Assembly (NCBI RefSeq): GCF_964222135.1
Contig: NZ_CAXQBR010000025.1
Location: forward strand, 1 to 37,868
Reading direction: 5' to 3'
Origin: Euzebya sp.
GTDB taxonomy: Bacteria > Actinomycetota > Nitriliruptoria > Euzebyales > Euzebyaceae
Length of the DNA stretch: 37,868 nt
Shown here: positions 16,035 to 23,196 of the stretch, in pieces
How positions within the stretch are numbered: position 1 is the first letter of the stretch
Layout of the letters: every line of letters begins with the position of its first letter
Program-made: the position numbers and the translations under genes
The notes under the pieces: model-generated
Seen by the model: only the letters and a program-made list of their open reading frames with translations
What the model was told of the DNA's origin: nothing
The model's database searches: none

Positions 16035-17197
16035 GTCCCCTTCGCGAGGGCCTGGCGCAGGTCCTCGGTCAGGTCGTCGACGTCCTCGACGCCGACGCTC
16101 AGGCGGATCAGGTCACCCGGGACCTCGAGCGGCGACCCGGCGACCGACATGTGGGTCATCGCGCCGGGGTGCTCGACCAGGGACTCGACCGCGCCGAGGG
16201 ATTCGCCGAGGGTGAACACCTCGAAGGAGGCGCAGATCCGGCGGGCGAGTGCCTCGTCACCGACCCTGAAGCTGACCATCCCGCCGAAGTCCCGCATCTG
16301 GGACGTGGCGACCTCGTGGCCGGGGTGGCCGGCCACGCCGGGGTAGAGGACCTCGGTGACCGCGTCGTGGCCGCGGAGCACCTCGACGCAGGCCTGGGCG
16401 TTGTCGCAGTGGCGATCCATCCGCAGGGCGAGGGTCTTGATGCCGCGCAGCACCAGGTAGACGTCCCAGGGGCCGGGGACCGCCCCGAGGGAGTTCTGGA
16501 GGAACCGGACGCGCTCGGCGAGCACGTCGTCGTCGGTCACCACCCCTCCCCCGACGACGTCGGAGTGCCCGCCGAGGTACTTCGTCGTGGAGTGCACGAC
16601 CGCGTCGGCGCCGAGGTCGAGGGGGTTCTGCAGGTACGGCGTCGCGAAGGTGTTGTCGACGACCACGCGCGCGTCGCGCTCGTGGGCGATCTCGCTGAGC
16701 GCCGCGATGTCGAACACGTTGAGGAGTGGGTTGGTCGGCGTCTCGATCCACAGCATCCGCGTGTCGGGCCGCCAGGCGGCGACGACCGCGTCCAGGTCGG
16801 CCAGGTCGACGGGGTCGAAGGCGAGGCCCCAGGGCTGGTGGACGCGGCGGAACTGCCGGTACGTGCCGCCGTAGACGTCCGGCGCGATCAGCACGTGGTC
16901 ACCAGGTGACAGCGTGCGGACGACGGCGTCCTGGGCAGCCGACCCGCTCGCGAACGCGAAGCCGTGCCGCCCGCCCTCCAACGAGGCGAGGGACTCCTCC
17001 AACGCGTCGCGGGTGGGGTTGCCGGAGCGGGCGTAGTCCCAGCCGAGGTGCTCCCCGACCGCCGGCTGGGCGAACGTCGAGGTCTGGAACACCGGCACGG
17101 CCACCGCGCCGGTGCGCGGTTCGGGGTCCTGCCCCGCGTGGATCGCCCGGGTGGCGAACCCGGTGTCCGCCCAGCGCTCTCGCGAGCCTTCGGCCAT
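16013..17197 (-). CDS. metB: Cystathionine gamma-synthase/lyase
   Basis: 394 aa fold-type I PLP enzyme of the trans-sulfuration family, usual length. The PLP lysine is K206 in HSTTKYLGGHSD. YARSGNPT (residues 55-62) and ASGSAA (83-88) contribute to the cofactor and tetramer interface, and DNTFATPYLQNPL leads to the lysine strand. It starts 4 bp after the cbs stop, so the two are one operon. The family includes cystathionine gamma-synthase (towards methionine) and gamma-lyase (towards cysteine), and sequence alone does not separate them well. Pairing with cbs favours reverse trans-sulfuration, making cysteine from homocysteine. In Mycobacterium tuberculosis Rv1077 (cbs) and Rv1079 (metB) are close neighbours in the same way. 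Confidence 0.92.
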   Translation of the reverse strand: MAEGSRERWADTGFATRAIHAGQDPEPRTGAVAVPVFQTSTFAQPAVGEHLGWDYARSGNPTRDALEESLASLEGGRHGFAFASGSAAQDAVVRTLSPGDHVLIAPDVYGGTYRQFRRVHQPWGLAFDPVDLADLDAVVAAWRPDTRMLWIETPTNPLLNVFDIAALSEIAHERDARVVVDNTFATPYLQNPLDLGADAVVHSTTKYLGGHSDVVGGGVVTDDDVLAERVRFLQNSLGAVPGPWDVYLVLRGIKTLALRMDRHCDNAQACVEVLRGHDAVTEVLYPGVAGHPGHEVATSQMRDFGGMVSFRVGDEALARRICASFEVFTLGESLGAVESLVEHPGAMTHMSVAGSPLEVPGDLIRLSVGVEDVDDLTEDLRQALAKGTASTRDL

Positions 17198-17201
17198 GGT
17201 C

Positions 17202-18614
17202 CTACGACCCCTTCCGCGTCGTCATGAAGTCCAGGATGTCCGCTCGTGTCAGCACGCCCACGGGACGGGACCCCTCGCAGACGAGCACCGCCGAGGCGCG
17301 CTGGGTGAGCTGGCCCATGGCCGCGTCGACGGTGTCCTGGGCGTCGGTGACGGGGAGGGGTTCGTCCATCACGTCGGCGACGGTCTTGTCGAGCACGCCG
17401 GCGTCGCGGAACGCCCGGTCGAGCAGGCCCCGCTCGCGGATCGAGCCGATCAGGTCGTCGGTGTCGGTGAAGGACCGCTCGGGGCCGCCGGCCTCGTGCT
17501 CGGCCGACGACCGGACCACCGGCATCTGGCTTACGCCGTAGGTCGACAGCGTGGCGATCGCGTCGCGGACCCGCTCGTGGGGGTGGACGTGGACGATGGT
17601 CGGCAGGTCGGTCCCCGAGCGCTTGTGGGCCAACACCTCGGACAGGCGCGCGCTGCCGCCCTGGCGGAGGAAGCCGTGGTCGCGCATCCAGTCGTCGTTG
17701 TAGATCTTCGACAGGTAGTTGCGGCCGCTGTCGGGCAGGAGGGTCACGATCACCGCGTCGGGTCCCATGTCCTTCGCCACCTCGAGGGCGGCGAACGCCG
17801 CGGTGCCGCAGGACCCGCCGACCAGCATCCCCTCCTCCCGCGTCAGCCGGCGCGCGGTCAGGAACGCGTCGCGGTCGCTGACGGTGACGTAGCGGTCGAC
17901 GATCGAGGGGTCGAAGGTGTCGGGCCAGAAGTCCTCACCCACCCCCTCGGTGAGGTAGCTGTGGACCTCCTCGCTCGAGTAGATCGACCCCTCCGGGTCC
18001 GCCCCCACGACGACCACATCGGGGTTCTGCTCCTTCAGGTACCGCCCGGTGCCGGTGATCGTCCCGCCGGTGCCCACGCCCGCGACGAACACGTCGATCC
18101 GCCCGTCGGTCTGGCGCCAGATCTCCGGCCCGGTGCTCTCGTAGTGGGCCTGGGGGTTGGCGGGGTTCCAGTACTGGCCGGGCTTGTACGCCCCAGGCGT
18201 CTCGGCGACCAGCCGCTCGGCGGTGCGGTAGTAGGACCGGGGGTCGTCGGGGTCGACGTCGGTGGGGCAGACCACGACCTCGGCGCCGTAGGCGCGCAGC
18301 AGGTTGATCTTCTCCGCCGACATCTTGTCCGGCATGACGAAGATGCAGCGGTAGCCGCGCTGGGCCGCGACGATCGCGAGGCCGGCGCCGGTGTTGCCGC
18401 TCGTCGGCTCGACGATCGTGCCGCCGGGCCGCAGCTCGCCGGACTCCTCGGCGGCGAGGACCATCGCCAACCCGATCCGGTCCTTCACCGACCCGCCCGG
18501 GTTCATGTACTCGACCTTGCCCAGGATCGTCGGCGGGACGTCGGCGGAGAACCGGCTGAGCCGGACGAGCGGCGTGTCCCCGACCACGTCGAGCAGTGAG
18601 TTGGCTACGTCCAT
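17202..18614 (-). CDS. cbs: Cystathionine beta-synthase
   Basis: 470 aa. PLP-dependent condensation of serine (or an activated serine) with homocysteine to cystathionine. The fold-type II catalytic core spans about residues 1-330: PLP lysine K44 in GGSVKDRIG, phosphate loop EPTSGNTG (69-76), and GVGTGGTITG. Two C-terminal CBS domains (about 340-465) may bind an adenosyl ligand, with an acidic/Glu-rich loop between them. No haem domain is present, as expected for bacteria. ATG 18614 has GAGGA upstream. First gene of the cbs-metB operon, 4 bp before the next start. Confidence 0.94.
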   Translation of the reverse strand: MDVANSLLDVVGDTPLVRLSRFSADVPPTILGKVEYMNPGGSVKDRIGLAMVLAAEESGELRPGGTIVEPTSGNTGAGLAIVAAQRGYRCIFVMPDKMSAEKINLLRAYGAEVVVCPTDVDPDDPRSYYRTAERLVAETPGAYKPGQYWNPANPQAHYESTGPEIWRQTDGRIDVFVAGVGTGGTITGTGRYLKEQNPDVVVVGADPEGSIYSSEEVHSYLTEGVGEDFWPDTFDPSIVDRYVTVSDRDAFLTARRLTREEGMLVGGSCGTAAFAALEVAKDMGPDAVIVTLLPDSGRNYLSKIYNDDWMRDHGFLRQGGSARLSEVLAHKRSGTDLPTIVHVHPHERVRDAIATLSTYGVSQMPVVRSSAEHEAGGPERSFTDTDDLIGSIRERGLLDRAFRDAGVLDKTVADVMDEPLPVTDAQDTVDAAMGQLTQRASAVLVCEGSRPVGVLTRADILDFMTTRKGS

Positions 18615-18668
18615 CCTGGGTCCTCGGGGTCGGTCGTCGGGCTGGTCCCCTGCCTGGTCGTCGACCCG

Positions 18669-18721
18669 AGCCTATGCGCCGCAGCCGGAGGTCGCGCCCG
18701 CCGCCGCGGCGCCCGTACGCT
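18669..18721. promoter_or_regulatory. Divergent promoters for cbs-metB and the acetyltransferase
   Basis: Minus strand TAGGCT (18674-18669) is a -10 candidate for cbs with a leader of about 50 nt. Plus strand TACGCT (18716-18721) ends 6 nt before the acetyltransferase GTG, which lacks a Shine-Dalgarno, and suggests a leaderless message. Confidence 0.45.
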
Positions 18722-18727
18722 GCGGGC

Positions 18728-19975
18728 GTGCACACCCCAGAGCTGCCCCTCCGCCCGATCGGTCCGGACGAGTTCACCGCGGCCGCCGACCTCCTCGCCT
18801 TCGTGTTCGCGAGCGACTTCACGTCTGCGGACCACGACGCCGAGCGGTCGGTGTTCGAGTACGACCGGTCCCTCGCGACCTTCGACGGCGAGCAGCTGGT
18901 CGGCAGCCTGTCCGCGTACTCCTTCGACATGAGCGTGCCGGGCGGGTCGGCGCGGGTGGGCGGGACGACCTGGGTGGGGGTCGCGCCGACGCACCGTCGG
19001 CGGGGACTGCTGGCGCGGGCGATGACCCAGCACCTCCGGGATGTCGCCGAGCGGGGCGAGCCGCTGGCGGCGCTGTGGGCCAGCGAGGCGTCGATCTACG
19101 GCCGGTTCGGCTACGGCCCGGCGATCGAGGGCCAGCGGGTGGAGGTGGAGGTGGACGGGCCCGTGACGTGGCTCGACACCGCGCCACCTCCGCCGACGTC
19201 GGTGTCGTTCGTGCCGCTGGCCGAGGCGGCGGAGGTCCTCGACCCGATCTACACCGCCGCGCGCGGTCGCCGGGCAGGACTGCACGCCCGCAGCCAGACG
19301 TGGTGGCACTTCCAGGTCCTCAGCACGCGGAAGGACGCGATGGGCGGCCTGCCGCGCAAGTACGTCGCCGTCGCCGAGGTGGACGGGCAGCCCGCGGCCT
19401 ACGCCGTCTACGGGCTCGCGGAGGGTCCGGAGCGCACCTCAGGCCGGCCCCACGCGGTGCTCACGCTGATCGAGATGGCCGGGGTGGACGCCCAGGCGGA
19501 GGCGTCGATGTGGCGCTACCTGCTCAGCCACGACCTGGTCCAGACGGTGGATGCGCGGCGGCGCCCCGTCGACGACGTGCTGCCCCTGCTGCTGGCGGAC
19601 TCCCGACGGGTGGTGCGCCGACCGGGCGACGCGCTGCACGTGCGGGTGGTCGACCTGCCGGCCGCGCTGCGGGCGCGGTCCTACGTTGACTCGGCCGGGG
19701 TGACGATCGAGGTCCACGACGGGCTGCTCGAGGCGAACGACGGGACGTGGCGGGTCGAGGTCGCACCCGAGGGGGTCTCGGTCGAGCCGGCCGAGGTGTC
19801 AGACGCCGACCTGCGCATGGACGTGAAGGCGCTCGGTGCCCTGTACATGGGGGACGTGCGCCTCGGACGGTTGGCCGCGGCCGGGATGGTCGATGTCCTC
19901 AACCCCGCCGTGGTCCCGGCGGTCGAGGCGGCGTTCACCGCGGCAGAGGCAGGGTGGGCACCCGAGGTCTGGTAG
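18728..19975 (+). CDS. Eis-like GNAT N-acetyltransferase
   Basis: 415 aa, the length of Eis (enhanced intracellular survival) proteins. GTG 18728 is chosen because a -10 box ends 6 nt upstream. The first GNAT domain has the acetyl-CoA loop VAPTHRRRGLLARAM (about residues 81-95) and SIYGRFGYG, whose Tyr corresponds to the Eis general acid. A second, degenerate GNAT domain and a C-terminal SCP2-like domain (about 315-415) follow. Eis uses its C-terminal carboxylate in catalysis; this protein ends in Trp rather than Phe. Mycobacterial Eis acetylates aminoglycosides and protein lysines at several positions. Cytosolic; the natural substrate here is unknown. Confidence 0.88.
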   Translation: MHTPELPLRPIGPDEFTAAADLLAFVFASDFTSADHDAERSVFEYDRSLATFDGEQLVGSLSAYSFDMSVPGGSARVGGTTWVGVAPTHRRRGLLARAMTQHLRDVAERGEPLAALWASEASIYGRFGYGPAIEGQRVEVEVDGPVTWLDTAPPPPTSVSFVPLAEAAEVLDPIYTAARGRRAGLHARSQTWWHFQVLSTRKDAMGGLPRKYVAVAEVDGQPAAYAVYGLAEGPERTSGRPHAVLTLIEMAGVDAQAEASMWRYLLSHDLVQTVDARRRPVDDVLPLLLADSRRVVRRPGDALHVRVVDLPAALRARSYVDSAGVTIEVHDGLLEANDGTWRVEVAPEGVSVEPAEVSDADLRMDVKALGALYMGDVRLGRLAAAGMVDVLNPAVVPAVEAAFTAAEAGWAPEVW

Positions 19976-19988
19976 CCCCGGACGTGCG

Positions 19989-20016
19989 AACGCCGCCACC
20001 CAGGGGCGGCGGCGTT
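19989..20016. terminator. Terminator after the Eis-like gene
   Basis: AACGCCGCC and GGCGGCGTT form a perfect 9-bp stem, extended inward by C-G pairs, starting 13 bp after the acetyltransferase stop. The symmetrical AA/TT ends give a short T run in either direction. Confidence 0.65.
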
Positions 20017-20068
20017 GCGCGGATCTGCGTCGTGCTTCGCGGTTAGCCGGGAAGCACCTGGCCCAACC

Positions 20069-20087
20069 GGTCCGGCCCTGACGGACC
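20069..20087 (-). terminator. Hairpin downstream of rpmA
   Basis: GGTCCG-N7-CGGACC lies about 40 nt past the minus-strand rpmA stop. It is a plausible end for the rplU-rpmA transcript. Confidence 0.45.
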
Positions 20088-20125
20088 AGACCGCTTGCCC
20101 CCCGGCCTCACGAGATCGTGCCCGC

Positions 20126-20380
20126 CTATTCGGCGGGAACGATCTCGGCGAACGTGCGCTTGCCGGACTTGCGGAAGCTGACCTGGCCGTCGGCCAGGGC
20201 GAAGAGGGTGTCGTCGCCACCGCGGCCGACGTTCTCGCCGGGGTGGATCTTCGTGCCGCGCTGGCGGACGATGATCGAGCCGGTCGTGACCGTCTGGCCG
20301 CCGAAGCGCTTGACGCCCAGGAACTTCGGGTTGGAGTCGCGGCCGTTGCTGGTCGAGCCGCCGCCCTTCTTGTGTGCCAT
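20126..20380 (-). CDS. rpmA: 50S ribosomal protein L27
   Basis: 84 aa, normal size. Conserved N-terminus [19 protein letters not shown] reaches towards the peptidyl transferase centre, followed by [20 protein letters not shown] and [17 protein letters not shown]. It starts directly at MAHKK with no cleavable N-terminal extension. GAGGAGG lies eight bases before ATG 20380. It is 36 bp downstream of rplU in an operon. obg, which normally follows, lies about 8 kb further along the strand. Confidence 0.98.
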   Translation of the reverse strand: MAHKKGGGSTSNGRDSNPKFLGVKRFGGQTVTTGSIIVRQRGTKIHPGENVGRGGDDTLFALADGQVSFRKSGKRTFAEIVPAE

Positions 20381-20416
20381 GTCGTGGCCTCCTCGAGGTC
20401 GTGGGTCCGCTCGGCG

Positions 20417-20728
20417 CTAGGCGGAGATGCTGTCGACGCGGATGCGCGTCAGCGGCTGGCGGTGCCCGGTCTTGCGCCGGTAGCCGGTCTTGTTGCGGTA
20501 CTTGAAGATCCGCACCTTCGGGCCCTTGAGCTGCTCGAGGACCGTGGCGGTCACCGAGGCGGATTCGAGGGCGGAGGCGTCGGTCGTGACGTTGTCGTCG
20601 TCGTCGACGAGCATGATCGCGCGCAGGTCCACGGAGGAGTCGACCTCGGCGTCCAGCTTCTCGATCTCGAACTCGTCGCCGACGGCGACCTTGTACTGCT
20701 TCCCGCCGGTGGCGATGACGGCGAACAT
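20417..20728 (-). CDS. rplU: 50S ribosomal protein L21
   Basis: 103 aa, normal size. It begins MFAVIATGGKQYKVAVGDE and ends with the conserved YRRKTGHRQPLTRIRV segment. It binds 23S rRNA in the large subunit. ATG 20728 is chosen over an upstream in-frame ATG (20836) because AGGAG lies about 8 nt before it and family members start at MxAVI. The leader is about 120 nt if transcription begins at the TATCCT box (20864-20859). Confidence 0.98.
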   Translation of the reverse strand: MFAVIATGGKQYKVAVGDEFEIEKLDAEVDSSVDLRAIMLVDDDDNVTTDASALESASVTATVLEQLKGPKVRIFKYRNKTGYRRKTGHRQPLTRIRVDSISA

Positions 20729-20858
20729 CGGGGGCACTCCTACGTCGGTGTCGGGGGCGCCGCCTGCGAGGGCCGCGTGGGAGGGGGCCGCGGGCAGGGG
20801 CTGCTCGGTCCACGCACGCACGGCACACCACAGCACGACGCGCAGGCGCGGACATCCG

Positions 20859-20875
20859 AGGATAGCCTCGCCCCC
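20859..20875. promoter_or_regulatory. Symmetric bidirectional promoter, rplU and 20876 gene
   Basis: GAGGATAGCCTC carries two overlapping -10 boxes: TATCCT on the minus strand (20864-20859, towards rplU) and TAGCCT on the plus strand (20863-20868), ending 7 nt before GTG 20876. Two polymerases could not use it at once. Confidence 0.55.
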
Positions 20876-21613
20876 GTGACCTCGTCAACGTCGTCTGCAG
20901 GCGTGCACCTGACCGATCAGGCGTCGGTGGCGGTGCGGGTGGCGCGGTCGCTGGGGGGTTCGGGAGGGGCGCGAGCCAACGTCGCACCGGGAGGTGCGCG
21001 AGCCAACGTCGCGCACCTGGTCGCGGGGTTGGCCGGTGAGCCGGAGGGGCTGGCCGGGACGCTGCTGCGCCAGCGCTTCGGGGAGCTGGCCCCGCGCATC
21101 GCGCTGCACCCGTCGGTCGCCGCACGTGCGCTCCCGTCGATCTCCACCGCGTTCGTCGCGTTGCCGGTGACCGACCGGCCGTGCTGGACCCTCGAGCTGC
21201 TGCAGGCCGCGCGCCGCGTGGGCGGTGAGGACCTCGAGCACCTCCTCGCCGAGTGCGGGGCGGGGCTGCGGGACTACGCCGACGAGCTCGACCACCACGT
21301 CGTCGGACCCGACCAGGCCGACGAGCGCACCGAGGACCCCGAGACCTTCGGCAGGTGGAGCCTCCTCGACCGCGGCTTCACCCGCGACGCGGACCTGGCG
21401 GTGGCCCGCACCCGGGCGACGGCGGGGACCAGCCGCACCCTGCTCGGGTGGCTCGCACCCGACGAGGTCACGGCGAACGCGCTGGCCAGCGCCCCCGACG
21501 TGCCGCTCGACGCCGTCGTCGAGCGGGCCGCGGCGGGGTCGGCGCCGATCGGGATGAGCGACCTGATCACGGCGGTGACCCACCTCTCCCTCCAGGCGTC
21601 GCTGCGCCGCTGA
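20876..21613 (+). CDS. Hypothetical protein with 9-residue tandem repeat
   Basis: 245 aa from GTG 20876, which has no Shine-Dalgarno but a -10 box 7 nt upstream. I do not recognise the family. The protein is soluble-looking and helical, with an acidic middle (YADELDHHVVGPDQADERTED). Residues about 30-47 are a 9-residue unit (GGARANVAP/H) present twice, from a 27-bp tandem DNA repeat. The C-terminal third (TLLGWLAPDEVTANALASAP) has regular helices. It shares a divergent promoter with rplU and is convergent with the AroQ fusion gene, the two stops lying in one palindrome. Codon use matches the neighbours, so it is probably a real lineage-specific gene. Confidence 0.68.
   Translation: MTSSTSSAGVHLTDQASVAVRVARSLGGSGGARANVAPGGARANVAHLVAGLAGEPEGLAGTLLRQRFGELAPRIALHPSVAARALPSISTAFVALPVTDRPCWTLELLQAARRVGGEDLEHLLAECGAGLRDYADELDHHVVGPDQADERTEDPETFGRWSLLDRGFTRDADLAVARTRATAGTSRTLLGWLAPDEVTANALASAPDVPLDAVVERAAAGSAPIGMSDLITAVTHLSLQASLRR
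20962..21012. repeat. 27-bp in-frame tandem duplication
   Basis: GGGAGG-K-GCGCGAGCCAACGTCGC occurs at 20962-20985 and again at 20989-21012, period 27 bp with a single difference (G or T). Being a multiple of three, it keeps the reading frame. Confidence 0.85.
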
Positions 21614-21623
21614 GCACCGCTCA
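21611..21623. terminator. Palindrome holding both stops
   Basis: TGAGC-ACC-GCTCA is perfect. Its first three bases are the stop of the plus-strand gene and its last three the stop of the minus-strand AroQ fusion. The stem is only 5 bp, so termination strength is doubtful. Confidence 0.45.
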
Positions 21624-22787
21624 CCCGCCCGGGCGCACACCGGCCACCAGGCGCTCGGCGACCGCCTGCCACATGGGTTCGGCGGGGTCGAGGAACTCGA
21701 AGTGGTGGCCGTCCGGGAACTCGACCAGGTCGATGTCGTCACCTGCCGCCGTCGCCGCGCGGACCAGCGAGTCGCTCTGGCCGGGTGGGACGGACTCGTC
21801 CAGCCGTCCGTGCACCGCGGTCAGCGGGACACCGAGCGGCACGAGGCGGACCGGGGACAGCGCCGCAGGATCCTCCTCCCCGACGTAGGCCGCCGCGGCG
21901 CCGTCTCCGACGCCCTCGGCGATCGCCGCCTCGAGGTCCACGCAGCCGGCCATCGACACCGCCAGAGCCGGAGGTGCGACGACATCGCGCAGCGACGCCA
22001 CCGCCGCGAGCGCGAGCTGCCCGCCCGCGGAGTGACCGGCGATCGACCAACGGGCTGCGTCCACCCGCGGGTCCTCGAGCGCGAACCGGACGGCGGCCGC
22101 GACGTCCTCGACGCTGGCGCGGCCCCCTCCCCCGCCGCCGGCCTCCCCGACCCTCCGGTACTCGACGTTGGCGCAGGCGACGCCGCGGTCGACGAGGTCG
22201 AGGGCGCTCAGCTCGGTCGTGTCGGACGTCCACTGGTGACGCCAGAACCCGCCGTGCACCAGCACCGCCAGGGGCCACGGGCCCGACCCGTCGGGGAACC
22301 GCAGATCGACGAACTGCTCAGCCCCGTCGGCGTACCGGAGGCGCTCGACCGGCCGACGGGCTCGGGCGACCAGGTGGCGGAGCGCCCAGCGGTAGGACTC
22401 CACCCCTCGCCCGTACACGGTGTGCACGCAGGCCGGGCGGACGACGGAGCGGCGCCGCCAGGGCTCACGCGACTCGACGTCGGAGATGTGCGTCTCGACG
22501 GTCGGGATCTCGACGGCCTCGATCGCGTCGTGGAGCGCGTAGGAGGTGTGGGTGAACGCCCCCGGGTTGAACACGATGCCGTCGACCCCACCGCGGGCGG
22601 CGTGGAGCCGGTCGATGAGGTGCCCCTCGTGGTTGGACTGGTAGGCCTGCACGTGGGTGACGCCGAGGTCCGCCGCCCACCCCCGGACGAGCGTCTCGAG
22701 GTCGTCGAGGGTCGTCGTCCCGTACACCTCGGGACGCCGGGTGCCCAGCAGGTTCAGGTTCGGGCCGTTCAGCAGCAGGACGCGCAT
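21621..22787 (-). CDS. Type II 3-dehydroquinate dehydratase fused to alpha/beta hydrolase
   Basis: 388 aa. Residues 1-142 form a full type II dehydroquinase (AroQ), which converts 3-dehydroquinate to 3-dehydroshikimate. Compared from memory with the M. tuberculosis enzyme, every active-site position is kept at a steady offset: R17, Y22, N74, H80, D87, E98, H100, R111. Residues about 148-388 form an alpha/beta hydrolase of the kynurenine formamidase/carboxylesterase type: oxyanion HGGFW (178-182), nucleophile S253 in GHSAGG, D330 and H361 or H362. The junction has no stop or frameshift. A minus-strand TAGCGT box ends 8 nt before ATG 22787, so it may be leaderless. The hydrolase substrate is unknown; a shikimate-pathway ester or an amide is possible. 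Confidence 0.9.
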   Translation of the reverse strand: MRVLLLNGPNLNLLGTRRPEVYGTTTLDDLETLVRGWAADLGVTHVQAYQSNHEGHLIDRLHAARGGVDGIVFNPGAFTHTSYALHDAIEAVEIPTVETHISDVESREPWRRRSVVRPACVHTVYGRGVESYRWALRHLVARARRPVERLRYADGAEQFVDLRFPDGSGPWPLAVLVHGGFWRHQWTSDTTELSALDLVDRGVACANVEYRRVGEAGGGGGGRASVEDVAAAVRFALEDPRVDAARWSIAGHSAGGQLALAAVASLRDVVAPPALAVSMAGCVDLEAAIAEGVGDGAAAAYVGEEDPAALSPVRLVPLGVPLTAVHGRLDESVPPGQSDSLVRAATAAGDDIDLVEFPDGHHFEFLDPAEPMWQAVAERLVAGVRPGG

Positions 22788-22795
22788 GGCCGGAC

Positions 22796-22801
22796 ACGCT
22801 A
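22796..22801 (-). promoter_or_regulatory. -10 box for the AroQ fusion gene
   Basis: TAGCGT on the minus strand ends 8 nt before ATG 22787, and no Shine-Dalgarno is present between them. Confidence 0.4.
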
Positions 22802-22829
22802 GCCACCACCTGGCCCCGCTGGGCCCCCT

Positions 22830-22850
22830 GACCGATCGTCGGACCGATCG
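22830..22850. repeat. Short direct repeat upstream of dodecin
   Basis: GACCGATCG occurs at 22830-22838 and 22842-22850, spaced 12 bp, in the divergent region between the AroQ fusion and the dodecin gene. The core CGATCG is itself palindromic. A possible operator. Confidence 0.35.
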
Positions 22851-22921
22851 GCGTTACGTGCGGGGCATGCGGGATAGGGAGTGAGCACCGCACGACCAGC
22901 GACACACAGGAGAGCCGCACC

Positions 22922-23125
22922 ATGTCATCAGTCGCACGCGTCACCGAGATCACCGCACGTGGCAGTGACTACCAGAGCGCCATCCAGGCCGGCATCGACC
23001 GGGCCAACAAGACGCTCCGAGGCGTCCAGCACGTGTACGTGAAGGACCACGAGATCTACCTCGAGGACGGCACGGTCACCGAGCACCAGGTCGACCTCAA
23101 GGTGACCTTCACCCTCGACGACTAG
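22922..23125 (+). CDS. Dodecin flavin-binding protein
   Basis: 67 aa, the usual size. The sequence fits dodecin: V-A-R-V-T-E-I-T-A at the N-terminus, then the helix SDYQSAIQAGIDRANKTLRG, then VYVKDHEIYLEDGTVTEHQV and a final strand. Dodecins assemble into 12-mer shells that bind and buffer flavins (FMN, riboflavin) or CoA. ATG 22922 has CAGGAG about 10 nt upstream. It stands alone between two minus-strand genes and is convergent with rne across a strong hairpin. Confidence 0.93.
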   Translation: MSSVARVTEITARGSDYQSAIQAGIDRANKTLRGVQHVYVKDHEIYLEDGTVTEHQVDLKVTFTLDD

Positions 23126-23160
23126 TCGCGGACCCGACCCGCCGCCGCTGACACGGCCAC

Positions 23161-23196
23161 CGAGGACCTGCAGGCGATCACGCCAGCAGGTCCTCG
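23161..23196. terminator. Bidirectional terminator, dodecin and rne
   Basis: Perfect 11-bp arms CGAGGACCTGC and GCAGGTCCTCG enclose a 14-nt loop that contains the rne stop (23178-23180). The right arm therefore codes the last rne residues. It lies 35 bp after the dodecin stop. Confidence 0.65.
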
